A DNA stretch of 64,000 bases from Antedon mediterranea (GCF_964355755.1 NC_092672.1:34034501-34098500); one strand, 5' to 3'; positions 21,654 through 33,778 are shown, counted from the first letter of the stretch. Notes: a model not told the origin generated them from the sequence alone. Numbers and translations are program-made.

Positions 21654-24399
21654 TCACTTCTGATATCCCAGCAGCTTCATAAACTGCCTCCTTGCTTCAT
21701 ACAGCATGATACTAGCTGTATGGGCAGAGTTTAAACTATTCATACCATTGGCCATTGGGATGAAAACTTTACTGCCATCCCGTTCCTCACAAAGTTCAAC
21801 AGCACACAAACTTAATCCATGACTTTCACCGCCAATAACGAGAGCACATGGGATCGTCCAGTCCAAAGAAAAGTAGGGTTCAATCGCAATAATCGGTAAA
21901 ACTGAAGCTATAATATCTCCAAACCCTTCCGCTGATTTCTTCATAATGGTGTTTTTTTTTGGCTGTTCATTTGCAAATTCTGTTCTCTCTCTTGTTGTAT
22001 AGTTCCCGTCAGCTACATGTACTGTTATGTCCGGGCTGAGATATGAATTTAATTGATTCCAATTTATATCTGTTTTGATTGGCATTCGGAAGTGCGCACC
22101 GCATCCTGCACGGAGCACCTTTGGTTGCCAGATGTCGACGCAACCTGTAACAAATAAAAATTACTTTTCACTAAAAATAGGTCATAATATGCTATTTATT
22201 GTTATAAATATTTAAACCATAGATTACACAAACCTATAGTAACAATGACGCTCTCACAGTTCACAGCTGCTGCAGATCGTAACAGCGCTCCCAAGTTACC
22301 TGGTTCTCGTATGTTATCGCAAATTAATGTTACTGGTAAAGCGGGCTCTTCCTGCAGTAAGGACAACTGTTCCATATTTGGTCTTTTACACACAGCTTTT
22401 AGAATAAAAAATATGAAACATAAACATTTAAGCTCTGTCTACACTATCAAACTTTATGTGACAAAAAAATGTGATGTTCCCATATTTTGGTATATCACTA
22501 CCATATTTGGGCACATCACACTTTTTTTATCAAACTAGTTTGATACTGTAGATAGAGTTTTAGAACTTTTTTAAAATATCGGGTTTGTCCCGGACTAAGT
22601 AAGTAATATATCCTCTGGGAAGAGTAAGATTCCCTTGATATATATCATATATTACAACTAGAAAGTCACTCCGAGAGTGCATACCTCCGCCTACTGTAAA
22701 ATTCTCCTACATAAGATTTCTCTGGGGAAAAAAAATATATATATATTTGTGTGTTTCTTAATGCTGTTTGTGATTTAGGCTAATTTCACTACAAGCATGT
22801 TTAAGCGAGTTTGGTGTAATGGTTATGTAACAAGCCTTTCAATTAACAATAGCTTCAGTTGACTAACAATAGAACAGCAACGCGAGAAATCAAACGAGTG
22901 AATTTGAAAGAAATAGGTTTTTTAAACTACTCGCATCAAAAAAGGTGCACATTAAATAAAATTATGTTTTAAAATTACAAATCACAAGTTATAACTCTTG
23001 CCTCTTGTACAAAAATGAAATTTTAATGGAATGGTCCTTGACCACATATCTATCTGTATATTCATGTTAAAGATCTTGTAATTACTTTTTTAGTAATCCT
23101 GCTAACAAACAAACACACGCGACCGATTACATATACCTTCTTGGCGGAGGTAAATAATTTGTTCTTAACTGAGCAAATTATGCTTAAATCCCTATTGCAC
23201 ATTAATAAGTAAACTAAATGTAAGAGGTTAATTTTTTAAGGTGTTGATGAAACCTTCCACAATTTTAAAGGCCATAGATGACAAACTAAATAAAATAAGC
23301 AAACCTAAAATGCCCTGTGGTGTAGCAACATCCGTCCAAAGGTCAATATCTCTTTGTGAAACCTTCGCAAATTTTGCATTCAACGAATCAACTGGTATAT
23401 CGTCAAGGGCTTCGTGACGACTGAAGTAAATTGTTTCTATATCTGCTCCTGATAAGATAGCATCTGTCAGTAATCTTTTCCCTTCTAATAACACTTTGCC
23501 TGTTCGATCTCTCTCATGTTTTGATTTTACTAACGTCATCATTTTACTTTATAAAATAAAAAAAAAGATTAAACGGTTAAATGGAAGAATAAAATATAAT
23601 ATATTAAATATAATATATAAAATACAAATTATTATATTTTTGGATAATTGAAAATAAAATCGTAAAACTAGTGTTACATATTTATTATATTAGCATTTAA
23701 ATGCTAATAGTTTTGTTTTAAAATTAAAAAATTATATTTATAAGATTGTTGTAACATACCCTAACTGTTTATCGTCAGCTTTCACCTTCTCAAAAATATA
23801 TCTATGTGAGTGTTTCTTTTGCTGTTCTGCAAAATCATTGTTGTAATCAAAGGGATGATGCCCTATCTTGTTGTTTGTTTGGTGGTCTATATCATTAGGC
23901 CAAGAAGTTGAAGTGGTAACATCTTCACTTACTAATTTACTCCCTGTATGTTTACTTTGACCTAAAAATAGAATCGTTTAAATATTATTAATATGTAACA
24001 ATAAGAATAAAAGGTCAAACTAAAGAAATTTATTAAAAATATATATTTTTAATTTTTTCAAAAACACATGCATTCTAGAGTAGGTAGGCCAGAGCTAGAG
24101 AGAGGCGCGCCTACTACTACTACTAGACCTATACTAGAGTTACTAACTAAAACACTCGGCCTATCCTGCATTAGGAGCAGCGGTAGGGCTATCTATTCTA
24201 GGCCTGACTGACGGACTACGGCGAGGCCTAGCTAGCTATAATATATAATATTACGCAACTTACAAGGTCTCTTTCTTAACTTAGATTTAATCACTCCTCT
24301 TCGCATTACTTTATTGCTAATATGAATTAATCTAGCATGTTGAATGACCACTATATTATTGACTTTGATAAAAGCATTTTTAATCATGGGCGCAGCCAT
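21654..24399 (-). CDS. MRM3: MRM3, mitochondrial rRNA 2'-O-methyltransferase, five exons, 410 aa
   Basis: Exons, in coding order: 24399-24264, 23961-23760, 23546-23305, 22395-22234 and 22144-21654, all phase-consistent and ending in TGA. The protein follows human MRM3 (420 aa), which methylates a ribose in the peptidyl-transferase loop of mitochondrial large-subunit rRNA. A basic, acid-poor N-terminus (first ~45 residues) suits mitochondrial import. Next come the substrate-binding segment MMTLVKSKHERDRTGKVLLE, then the three SPOUT/SpoU motifs: NIREPGNLGALLRSAA, LVIGGESHGLSL, and IPMANGMNSLNSAHTAS with the trefoil-knot asparagine. The phrase CVDIWQPKVLRAGCGAHFRM is diagnostic. The start is the ATG at 24399, the first in the signal-like exon. 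One donor is the weaker GTTTGC type. The gene shares a 112-bp head-to-head spacer with IFT22. Confidence 0.95.
22430..22561. mobile_element. MITE family B copy in MRM3 intron 3
   Basis: AAGCTCTGTCTACACTATCA, the core ACCATATTTGGGCACATCAC and the terminus ACTAGTTTGATACTGTAGAT are all present. It lies about 35 bp upstream of the exon 4 acceptor, between exons 3 and 4. Confidence 0.8.
22660..23152. mobile_element. Dispersed repeat with ACCTCCGCC/GGCGGAGGT ends
   Basis: CATACCTCCGCCTAC near 22681 faces CTTGGCGGAGGTAA near 23140 across ~480 bp, preceded on the inner right side by ACAAACAAACACACGCGACC. It fills most of MRM3 intron 3. The class is not established. Confidence 0.45.
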
Positions 24400-24511
24400 C
24401 TTAAATTTAATCGAAGAGAGCCCTCTATAGGCGGAATGTATGTTGCGAGGGACGCTCTGTGTGAATTGCTAATAAGTTTTGTTATTTTGTGTTTCAGGAC
24501 TATTTTCTAGT
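24400..24511. promoter_or_regulatory. Compact bidirectional promoter, MRM3/IFT22
   Basis: Only 112 bp separate the MRM3 ATG (minus) from the IFT22 ATG (plus), so any promoter here must serve both. The spacer is GC-richer than its surroundings in the middle (GGCGGAATG, GCGAGGGACGC). A TTTGTGTTTCAG acceptor-like string at 24486-24497, just before IFT22, could mean a non-coding first exon. Confidence 0.55.
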
Positions 24512-26801
24512 ATGTTGAAAGCAAAAATTCTAGTTCTTGGACCTTGCAAGGTAATTTCATTAACTATACTATTGATTTCATCTTAGCAGATTGTCATGCT
24601 TATATAAAATCTTCATAAATTTCCATTTCTAATATTGACCATAAATGCAAGCCTGTTTGTATCTTTGTTCAAGCATTGTTTACCCTACTACTAAAGCAGC
24701 TAGTTTGTTTTCCCATCCCAGTGCGAGTCGTTTCGGCCCTAATCGTACAGTGTATCATGAAAACTCCTTCACACTTTAAATTAAAACTTTGTAAAAATAA
24801 TATACAGGTACAACTGGATAATATTTCTTATCTATTAATATTATTTATTTCTCAATCTTGTCTGTAATTTCAGACAATAAATATTTATTTAGGCGCTGCC
24901 TATTAGGCCTATATATCGATAACCTTTTTGCTTTTTTTTATTTCAATTTCAGAGTGGTAAATCAGTACTGTCAAATTTCTTTGCCCAAGCAACAGATTTA
25001 GCAGGATCAGAATACAGACCAACTCAAGGTGTTCGGTAGGGTGCAACTCAATATTAATACTGTACTTGTATGAAAAATGGTGGAGGGCTTAAATACAGTA
25101 CATAAAGTATTCATCAACTAATCATCAATCAAAGTAACAACATTATTTTTTATAATCACAGAACTGTTATTTTGTCATTTAGTATTCTAGAATTTGAAAG
25201 TACTAGTCTTCAGAAGGACGGCAAATCATCAACGCTAGATGTTGAATTATGGGATTGCAGTGGTGACACAAAGTAAGTACTGTAAATACAATTTACTTCA
25301 TCATGACATACCAAATAAATACAATACACCTCATTACACCAAGTTATAAAACTATTTTCTAATTTATATCATTGTTATTTAAAAGGTTTGATGAGTGTTG
25401 GCCTTCGATTATGTCAGATGTGAATGGTATAATTCTTGTTTATAATCATGATCAACCAAACCATGCTCAAGAATTAGAAATGTGGTGAGTCATTTATAAT
25501 GTTTATAATGACCTTATAAATGTGGTGAGTGGTTTATAATAATTATAACGATCTTACAGATTAGTTCTGGTATACTACAACTTTTACTAAATCTTTTACT
25601 CAAAATCTTTTCACTCCAATCATCTTTAAATTTAAAAATATAGGGTTAAATTACTGGCTGTCCCTACAAATGTAGATTGATTGGTCAACTTAAAATAGAT
25701 TGCAAACTCTAAATCTGTCACTATCAATAATTTATCATTTCAAATTAACGAACAAGCACCGTTTGGTGGCAGCACTCGACACGAAGGTGTGGTATGTGTG
25801 CAATTCAGCCCAGTAGACTGCAATTCACAGGTTATTCCCCCATTTTACATTTACCATTGGTTGGAGGCTCACTCCCATTCCCCTTTACAGTAAATGTTGA
25901 TTTTAGACTACAACAACAACAATATAATAACTACAGCAGTAGTAATGACTATAATTTTTATGTGTTTAAATTTTAAATGTAAATATGTATAATTATGTTT
26001 ATATGATGTAGTATGTTTAAGTGGATATTAGCCCTTGATGGCATTGCAGCAATTAAGAAATTGAATTGAATAGACATCTTCTACTTTTATCTGTGACTGA
26101 CAAGGACAAAAGATGACCAGAGGAAGTTCTAAGTTGCTAATATTACTGTCTTCTTATCTTTGATAGGTTTACAACGTTTGTAGCACAGCAAGGACTGAAA
26201 GAATCTCAATGCCTTGTTATAAGCAACACCAAACCAACAACCAGTGAAAGGTCTAAAACACAACTATGTAAGGCAGACTGTATACATTCACACCTAACTA
26301 CAGTATATAGCATTTCTTATTTACACCTTGTTGTACACAACTTTATGAACAGATAATGGACTTTTGGATTTATCAACAGATAACAAACTAATTAAAATTT
26401 GCCGCTTTAAATTAATACTAAATATTGAAATGATTATTTGTCCATAATAAAATAACAATAGAAATTCATCTTAAAGATTGGCAAATATTAGTACGATAAA
26501 AAACAGATAATATAAAATATAAAACAAAAATTCATATACAGAGTACACACACAATATTGCACAAAACTTAAGTTTTAAAATGCGGTTACAATTTAGAAGT
26601 AAAATCTGATAAAAATGCTTAATTGAAGAATTTCTATTTTATTATTTTACAGCGTCCGTTATTTCACAGCTTAATCGGGTGACTGTGAATATAGAAGAGA
26701 ACTCAGAGGGCGCCAAGAAGGAGTTTCAATTGTTTGTTGGCCGACTAAGAGGCTACCTTAGCGCCAAAAGAGACCAAGAAGAGCTTAGCATTATACAATG
26801 A
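24512..26801 (+). CDS. IFT22: IFT22/RABL5, intraflagellar transport small-GTPase-like subunit, six exons, 186 aa
   Basis: Exons 24512-24550, 24953-25035, 25183-25272, 25386-25484, 26167-26267 and 26653-26801 join in phase, ending in TGA. The protein starts MLKAKILVLGPCKSGKS, where the P-loop GxxxxGKS is intact (residues 10-17). It continues PTQGVRILEFE and LWDCSGDTKFDECWPSIM (switch II region), then ILVYN and LEMWFTTFVAQQ. The canonical NKxD of Ras-like GTPases is replaced by NTKP, as is usual for this atypical GTPase. Length matches human IFT22 (185 aa). In the family it is a peripheral subunit of IFT-B, acting in cilium assembly. The stop lies ten bases before a family B MITE, so the 3' UTR probably carries that hairpin. 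Confidence 0.96.
25640..26070 (+). repeat. Possible retroelement 3'-end remnant in IFT22 intron 4
   Basis: A moderately GC-rich stretch (25755-25900) passes into an AT-rich tail ending GCCCTTGATGGCATTGCAGC...AATTGAATTGAAT, a layout typical of LINE 3' UTRs. No coding motif supports it. Confidence 0.3.
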
Positions 26802-26810
26802 ACAGTGACT

Positions 26811-26935
26811 GAAGCCATGTCTACACTATCAAAAAGTGTGATGTGCCCAAATATGGTAGTGATATACCCAAAAATGGTCGTGGTATGACATCATCATGTC
26901 TATATATGGGCACATCACATTTCTTTGTCACAGAT
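26811..26935. mobile_element. MITE family B, right end lost
   Basis: CATGTCTACACTATCAAAAA through CATGTCTATATATGGGCACA and ATTTCTTTGTCACA. The right terminus is replaced by a GATACAGATAACTTTTATTG repeat. It starts ten bases after the IFT22 stop. Confidence 0.75.
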
Positions 26936-27340
26936 ACAGATACAGATAACTTTTATTGTCCAAATAAACTGGAAATTGCATTTGCTCACTTATCACATAA
27001 AAATATCGTATAAAAATATCGTATAAAAATAAAGTATAAAATGCAGAATAACAATATAAAAATACACAATGATTAAAAAAGTACATCATAAAATTACAGC
27101 TCAAAAATATTTAAGTTAAAAATACAGATCATTACAAAACGGTTTAAAGTATAGACTGTGACTTAAGAGATATGTGAAGTGCTTAGCCTCATCTGAAATA
27201 CAAAATGTATTATTTATTTAGTTTTTATATCACTGGACACTGTTTAGAGTGTCTATATTGTATGAGATATGTTACTGGATACAGTACGTGGTATAAACTG
27301 TCTGAACCAATCAGGTTACAGTTTAAGACTCTAAAGCTAT
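26936..27340. repeat. AT-rich dispersed repeat between two MITE copies
   Basis: It begins ATACAGATACAGATAACTTT, followed by ATTGTCCAAATAAACTGG, a phrase reminiscent of non-LTR element 3' ends read backwards. A short ATATCGTATAAAA tandem follows (27003-27030). It separates two family B MITEs and may have inserted into one of them. Confidence 0.35.
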
Positions 27341-27504
27341 GTCTACACCATCAAACTAGTTTGAAAAAAAAACGTGTGACGTATCCAAATATAGTAGTGA
27401 TATGCTTAAATATGGTAGTGATATGACATCATCATGTCCATACTGTATATGGGCACTTTTTTTTGTCACATAAAGTGTGATAGTGTGGACAGAGCTTTAG
27501 AGAT
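27341..27504. mobile_element. MITE family B, full length
   Basis: AAGCTATGTCTACACCATCA and ATAGTGTGGACAGAGCTTTA termini enclose ~160 bp with two copies of the AAATATRGTAGTGATATG core and the usual TGACATCATCATGTCCATAC segment. Confidence 0.85.
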
Positions 27505-28914
27505 GCTATCTTATAACAAAGAGATATTCTAACCTTGTTTTACATAGCATAGTCAATTTCAAAAAGGCTGTACTTGGCTAGTAAATATATTTTTTTAATT
27601 TAATTAATTTTGCAATGCAGAAGCTGATATATAATGACATTAAATATTAAACCCAAGAATAAATAATACCAATAATTGACAAACTCTATCGTAATACTGG
27701 TAAAGTTAATTTTGTATACACAACTGGAAGAGTAACCAATCACAAACATTAATTTATATGCTGTTTGGTACTTTGGTTATTAATTCAATTTTTAACAACA
27801 TTGTATATTGTATTGTTTGGTTGTTGGAAATAGTGCAATTGGTATAAAATAATATTCTATTATTGTATTCTTAGGTCTTATTGGTTGTATTCCACTCTAT
27901 ATAGGTTAGTTGACTTAAGTTTTAACATACGTTTTACTTATGATTTATGTAAACAATGTTTTGAAAGATAGCTTTTCAAAATAAATATATTTAACTGTAT
28001 AAATAGTGTAAAATATTTTCTGAAATGTATACCATCAAAATGGTATAGATGTGGAATAAAGTAAAATTGCAAAAGCACGTCCAATTTTCTTTCAATTTTT
28101 GTCTTTATAAAATATAAACCCACAATTATATTATTAAACCCCTTTATCATAATGGTTGTGACCACTATGGGAGGTACCCTGGACATTCAATGAACATGTG
28201 CACGTTGTACGTCACATGATAGTGAGGTATTATTCTAGTTTGCACTTATGCCTTATGACAATATATAAAAAAAGCTTTTAATAACAAATTATAATACCAT
28301 ATTTATAAATAACCATACGTTTGTCTAAAAAGATATATTTTGTATACAAATTTCTCCCAAATTAATACTTATTGTTTGTGGTTTCTTTATATATCAGACA
28401 TTCCAAAATAGAAAGAATGGGGTACGTACGAAAGATCAATCAGTTGTAAGCCGAAACGACATCATACGCCCACAAAAGGTAGTAAATAGATTACGTCATG
28501 GTGTTTAGACTTACATGATTGGCTCTTATCAGGCAAGTCAACTATTGACAAAGGGGTGGTATCAATTTATTTAGTAATCTTTTCAATATTTTAAAGTGTA
28601 CAAACATTAGTTTTATAAACTAATATGGTGAATATAATACAGATATTTTTTTGATCTGAAATATGATTTTAATCACCATTTTCTTTAAAAGAAGTTTAAC
28701 TTGATTCACGTGGTTTGATTATAATTGGTATCGCCTGTCACAATATGCAAATTACAAGCGTCCTGTAGGAAGGTAAACTTTGACGTGATTGAAGGCGCGC
28801 CATGGCGATTTAAGGGTGAAAATATCTGTTTTGAATTGAATTTTGTGTATTTTGGTCATCCTACATAAAATAGAAACAAAATACAACCACACTAAGCGAA
28901 AAGCTACGGAAGAT
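27505..28914 (+). other. Upstream region of MNT; no gene seen
   Basis: 1.4 kb of AT-rich sequence. Near the coding start there are possible promoter elements: TTACGTCATGG (CRE-like, 28492), ATTGGC (inverted CCAAT, 28519) and the GC-rich GGCGCGCCATGGCG (28793). A transcription start cannot be fixed. Confidence 0.45.
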
Positions 28915-31900
28915 ATGAGTATTGAGACGTTACTGGAAGCCGCCAAGTTCGTTGAGCTCAACCCGTATTCGCAACATACACGTGGAGATGTTGAAGTAGG
29001 TGAGTAATGATATTTTTCAAAGCACATGTAATGCGTGACAAGCTTATTTACATCGTCACTCTCTGCATGCTCACGTTTCTCCTTGGTATATCGTCCTAAC
29101 GTTTCCGTGAGACAGTTTATCATTTTAATTTAAACAAATTAATCGTCACTCATATTATGAATCTGTTCTTTCTTAATGTATTACTGTTTTAATGGTTTAT
29201 GTTTTTTATCATAATCTACTTGGTCACGTTTTCTGACCTTGCACATCAAACGACAATTACCGGCTATTGGAATGTTCCATTTTCTTTAAAGGGGTTATTA
29301 CGAAAACACTTCCGTCTAATACTGTGGGATTGAAAACAAAAGAAAAAAATATATCACCAAGTTATTTAACACAAGTCAAGAGTTCAGGTAAACATCTAAA
29401 ACCACAGCAAGTTAGCCAAAAGGGAAAACCAGATTCACACCGTGATGATGCTGATTTTGATGATGAGACAGAATTGTCATCATCTGGTAATTTGAGTAAT
29501 TCAGATGTCTCTGGCTATATGTCTGATAAACGACGACAAGGAGGGTAAGGATGATTTATTTTTATGAAGAAAAACAATTTAAAAAATGGCACATTTTTTT
29601 TTGCACATGTTTGTGGTACACATTATTTTAAATGTGTAATTTTTAACAAATTAAAAAGCATTAAATTATTTTTTACAAATAATATATAAAAAACAAGTTC
29701 GCTTAAAAAGAATTCCTTGTTCATAAAAAACAATTGCTGCGTATCTATATAACATAATAGGCATTTAGTAGTCCACACTGCCATTTGGTAAATACAATCT
29801 AAAGATCTTAGAAACAACTATTATTATTTATACTTCAATTTAAATATTGGACTTTCAGGGCTGGAACCAGAGAAGTTCATAACATCCTTGAGAAAAATAG
29901 GTATGTTATTATTATGTTACATCACAATGGACTTAATGATGATTTGTTCAAACTGATCATGTTACTTGAGATTAAGGCCGTGTTTCCGCAGCCATAACAA
30001 AATTATCGGTTAATTTTTAACCAATCAGATAATTAAAGATGTATTGTCCCCTAAAACATGAAAAATAAAGATTAATAAATCAAACTTTGAATAAATTATT
30101 TTGTAATTTTTAATCAAGTTAATCACTTCCGTAGAAAAAAAACTGAATGTTTTCATGTTTTCACTTATGAAATGACAAAATAAATGGTTAAATTCAACCA
30201 AAAACCCATTGGCTGGCAGCCAATTTGACTATTTGTTGCTTTAAATTACAGTTTTTTAGGTTATTACATTTTTTTGGATCTAATTTTTGCTCAAAGTGGA
30301 TAACTATGAGGTGATATAAAATTGCGTATTAAAAAAATGTTTAAGAATTATTTTTTCAGGGCGACAATATATCTTTTAATACAAAAAATAAAGTGCGCAT
30401 GGTCAGACATTACCGAACAACCAAAATCCCAATGACAATGCAACGATTTGTCCTTCAGGTCAAAGGTTAGAAATTATCGTATTTATCCGATAATTATCCG
30501 ATTTGAATGGGATAATTATCGGTTAATTTTTCTCGAGTGGAATCGGTTAAACCCCGTTTCCAGTTTGTCGGTTAATTTTTGCCTGCCTATATTTAAACAG
30601 TACACATCTTTAAGACTTCAATGCAATTATCATTTCATATAAAATAATTTGTTATAGCAGAATTTTCCAAACTATGCCACCCTCATTTGTCTTTCTGTAA
30701 TGATTATCTTGAGGTATCTCAAATTATGACATTTTCCTGATAAGAAATTCATAACATAAATTTATTGGATTGGATCAATACATTGTAAATGTAATCGGCA
30801 TACATTGAAAATGTAATCAGCATACATTTGCATAAACTTACCACAACTGTAGGTACTCATTTATATACAGGTATAACAATTGTATTATATCATAAAATAA
30901 TCACTAATATTTTTAAAGTAAGACATTGTAATAATTAAAACATGAATATTGTTTTTAACTTTTATCAATTATGATAGACGGGCCCATCTGAAAGAATGTT
31001 TTGAAGGTTTACGTTGTCAGATTCCAAATATGCAAGACCACAAGGTTTCCAACCTGAGCATACTACGAGGTGCTTTTAGATTTGTGCAGGTAATGTCAAC
31101 ATTATTCTACTGCAGTTATTGCAGGAGAATTCTTTTTTACAGTCTGTTAAATTTGTAAATAATAATACGAGCGGTTAATTGCTAATCAAACTGATTTTTA
31201 AGTCGAGAAACATAGTTTTGTATTGTATTTTTTGCTTAACAATTTTAGAAATGTGTAGCAATAAGGTTGTTTTGTATAGCTTTTTGCTATGCTACACTGG
31301 TGAAAATGTTCCCTGGTTAAGACAGTGAAACCGTAATTACGTAGCCATAACATCGGCTCCATGGTTTGGATAAGGACTATAAACCGTAGATCCAGTGTAA
31401 ATATCTAGCACATGTGCACTTTAAAGAACCTATTACATCTTTTTGGATCTTACCCCGGTGTACAAGCTCATTCACAGCCACTATCACTCACAGCCACTGA
31501 TCATAACTGGGCCCTGTGGGAGACCAATCTTTGACTGAAGAGGTCACCCAGTATAAATAAATAATACATTTTTTTTTTTAATTAAATAAAGCTACTGTCA
31601 TATAAAAATTATTGTTTCTAGATTCTAAAGAGAAAAGAGAAGGAACTAGAACATGAGTTGGATCGTCTTGCCCGTCACAAGATAGAGATGCAGGGACGTC
31701 TGGTTGAGTTGAGTTTAGATAACAAAGACAAAAGTAATAAAAAGTTTAAAACTACCAAAAAACCTGCTAGAAAAAAGAGAGTGAAGAAAGCGGAAAGAAA
31801 AAAGAAAGTGATTGTAGTGCCTAAACAGGAGGAGGAGGATGACGGGGCTTCAACATCAACAGCTTCAGGTAGGTCATATCTTTAAAGATATGGACATGAT

Positions 31901-33778
31901 ATTATTACCATGTTTGGGAATATCACTACCATGTTTGGGAATATCACTACCATGTTTGGGAATATCACTACCTTGTTTGGGCATATCACTACCATGTTTG
32001 GGCATATCACTATCATATTTGGGCACATCACACTTTATTTGTCAAACTAGTTTGATAGTGTAGATAGAGCTTAATTGTATGTTTTGAAAGTATGTTGTTG
32101 ACATTTGGCGACCTTTAATTTTCATGACAAGCTACACTAGAAGTTTAATATCATTTATCTCTAATGAGTGTAATGAACATATGAGTTTAAACTGCATCAA
32201 TTATGACCTGTCTTAATATGTCTTCAATGTATAAACACGACTAATAATTGAAACCGCATTCTCTCTTTTGGAAAAGGATTTTGTATCAATGTTGTATTTT
32301 ATATTATTGTACTTGTCAGTGGCCTACATACTGTTGAATGAATAAATAAACTGACCCAAACTGTTGTTGAATATATTTTAATTTATTGACAAAGATGAAG
32401 AACATTGTTTTTTTTTACTTTAGAAGCAGAAGAGGAGGAGAGGAAGTCTCGAGCTCAGTCGCCAATTTCTGGCACGCTACCACTAAGAGAACCAAAGCCA
32501 GGAACGCAGCTGCAGGTAATGTTGACTACCAGTAACCAATCACCACGCTCAATGGCACATGCTAGTGTGATACACAGCACTGGACAACCAAAACAACCGC
32601 TAAAAGTTGTTCCTCGCTCGGCTCCGGTTCCTCCATGTCTGCCGACAGCGGTCGTTGCCGGTAATGGTCACAGTGCCAGTAACAATAATGGAACACTGTT
32701 AGCGACCGATAACGTGACTGGTTTGCGGCCAACTGTTAGCCAGCTGTTGAATAATAATCCAAGTGTTGGGAAAATCCCGCAAATGAATGTGCCTAGTGTT
32801 GTGCCAAAGTTACATATCATTCATACAGGCAACCAGGTAGGGCATAAACAGCAACCATCTATAGTGGTAACACAGCCAACAGCAGGCACTATGTTGACAA
32901 TGACTGTTAATCAATCGCCTAGCAATGTGTCAAATTCTGGGACCAGTCGCAATGGCTGTCCAACTATGCTAGCTTCTGCACTGACTGGTCACATTGTACA
33001 TGCCACAGGTAACCAGGGAGCAAAAGCTAAAGTTTCAGGGACACAATCAAAATTAACTAGCTCTCTGATTACCACAGCTGTTGGCCAGTCAGTCATGGCC
33101 TCATTGACCGCACCAAGCATTTTCAGTGCAACTACTGCTCGGCCTGGAGTTGGCGCTGCAACCCTGCAAGCTCCTTACACACAGATACCATTTAACCCTG
33201 CGATGACGCAGGTGTTGTTGACGCAGCAGCCTTCGATCGCAGCGTACACACTTTCTAGACAAACGGCATTTAGTCCTACCATTATACGACAGACACTGAC
33301 ACCGGTGACTTCAAAGTATGCATCAAATTCAACACCAGCGGTCACGATAATGACCACGTCACAAAAGACGGTAGTGTCACCAAAGAGCATGTCAACAACA
33401 GCATCTACAGTTACAAAAGATGTTCGTATGAACCAACCGACGACAGCAGTCATAGTACCAGCGTCGCAAACCATTAACGTTCCCCACGTTTTTCCAACAA
33501 CATACCTACAAACCATACAACCTGGAGTTCAAAGGTTACCGATTCAACAGCCCACCATTCAAACTACTACCAGCAATGGAACACCTGTTTTAAAAGCCTA
33601 TCATTCAATGTACATACCAAGGTTCCGAACAATAGGATCGGTTATCAATAACCAAAGACCGATAATCTCCGGTAACGGAGTCGGTCCAAAGATGGTCACC
33701 CAGGCAGGTAACGGGAATACAGCAACATTTATTGTGCAACCAACACTCGTGAACACGGTTGAAAAACAAAAACATTAA
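28915..33778 (+). CDS. MNT: MNT, MAX-network bHLH-leucine-zipper repressor, six exons, 697 aa
   Basis: Exons 28915-28999, 29292-29544, 29859-29900, 30978-31089, 31622-31868 and 32424-33778 join in phase and end in TAA. It starts MSIETLLEAAKFVE, the Sin3-interacting (SID) helix found at the N-terminus of MNT and MXD proteins. The bHLH (residues about 115-164) reads REVHNILEKNRRAHLKECFE. Its His-Glu-Arg triad (HxxxExxxR) is the one that reads CACGTG E-boxes. Helix 2 and the zipper follow, with LKRKEKELEHELDRL. After a lysine-rich stretch (about 200-230), the last exon encodes ~450 residues rich in Thr, Val, Pro, Gln and Asn. This is low-complexity and probably disordered, as in other MNTs but longer (human 582 aa). 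The family partner is MAX; the complex represses MYC targets through SIN3. Confidence 0.95.
29975..30600. repeat. Possible degenerate DNA element in MNT intron 3
   Basis: TTATCGGTTAATTTTTAACC near 30002 recurs as TTATCGGTTAATTTTTCTCG near 30513 and TCGGTTAATTTTTGCC near 30569. CGTGTTTCCGCAGC and CCCGTTTCCAGT lie outside them. The symmetry is imperfect. Confidence 0.35.
31285..31578 (+). mobile_element. tRNA-derived SINE, diverged, tail type I
   Basis: A decayed tRNA-like head (GGTTAAGACAGTGAAACCGT, then ACATCGGCTCCATGG) leads into GGACTATAAACCGTAGATCC, ACCCCGGTGTACAAGC and the tail GACCAATCTTTGACTGAAGA...CCCAGTATAAATAAATAA. The head matches, in reverse, the SINE at 61448-61836; the tail matches 11255-11395. 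It lies in MNT intron 4. Confidence 0.7.
31884..32075. mobile_element. MITE family B with internal 21-bp tandem expansion
   Basis: About six copies of ATCACTACCATGTTTGGGAAT (variants end GCAT) are followed by the normal right end, ACTAGTTTGATAGTGTAGAT. The left terminus is missing or replaced. It begins about 15 bp after the MNT exon 5 donor. Its apparent reading frame (repeated GISLPCL) is a repeat artefact. Confidence 0.8.

Noticed and set aside
31839-32063. Extension of the MNT exon 5 frame into repeated PCLGISL
   Set aside because: This is the MITE's 21-bp repeat. The exon ends at the GTAGGT donor at 31869, in phase with the next exon.
33175-33516. 113-codon minus frame within MNT
   Set aside because: Antisense shadow of the long MNT last exon.
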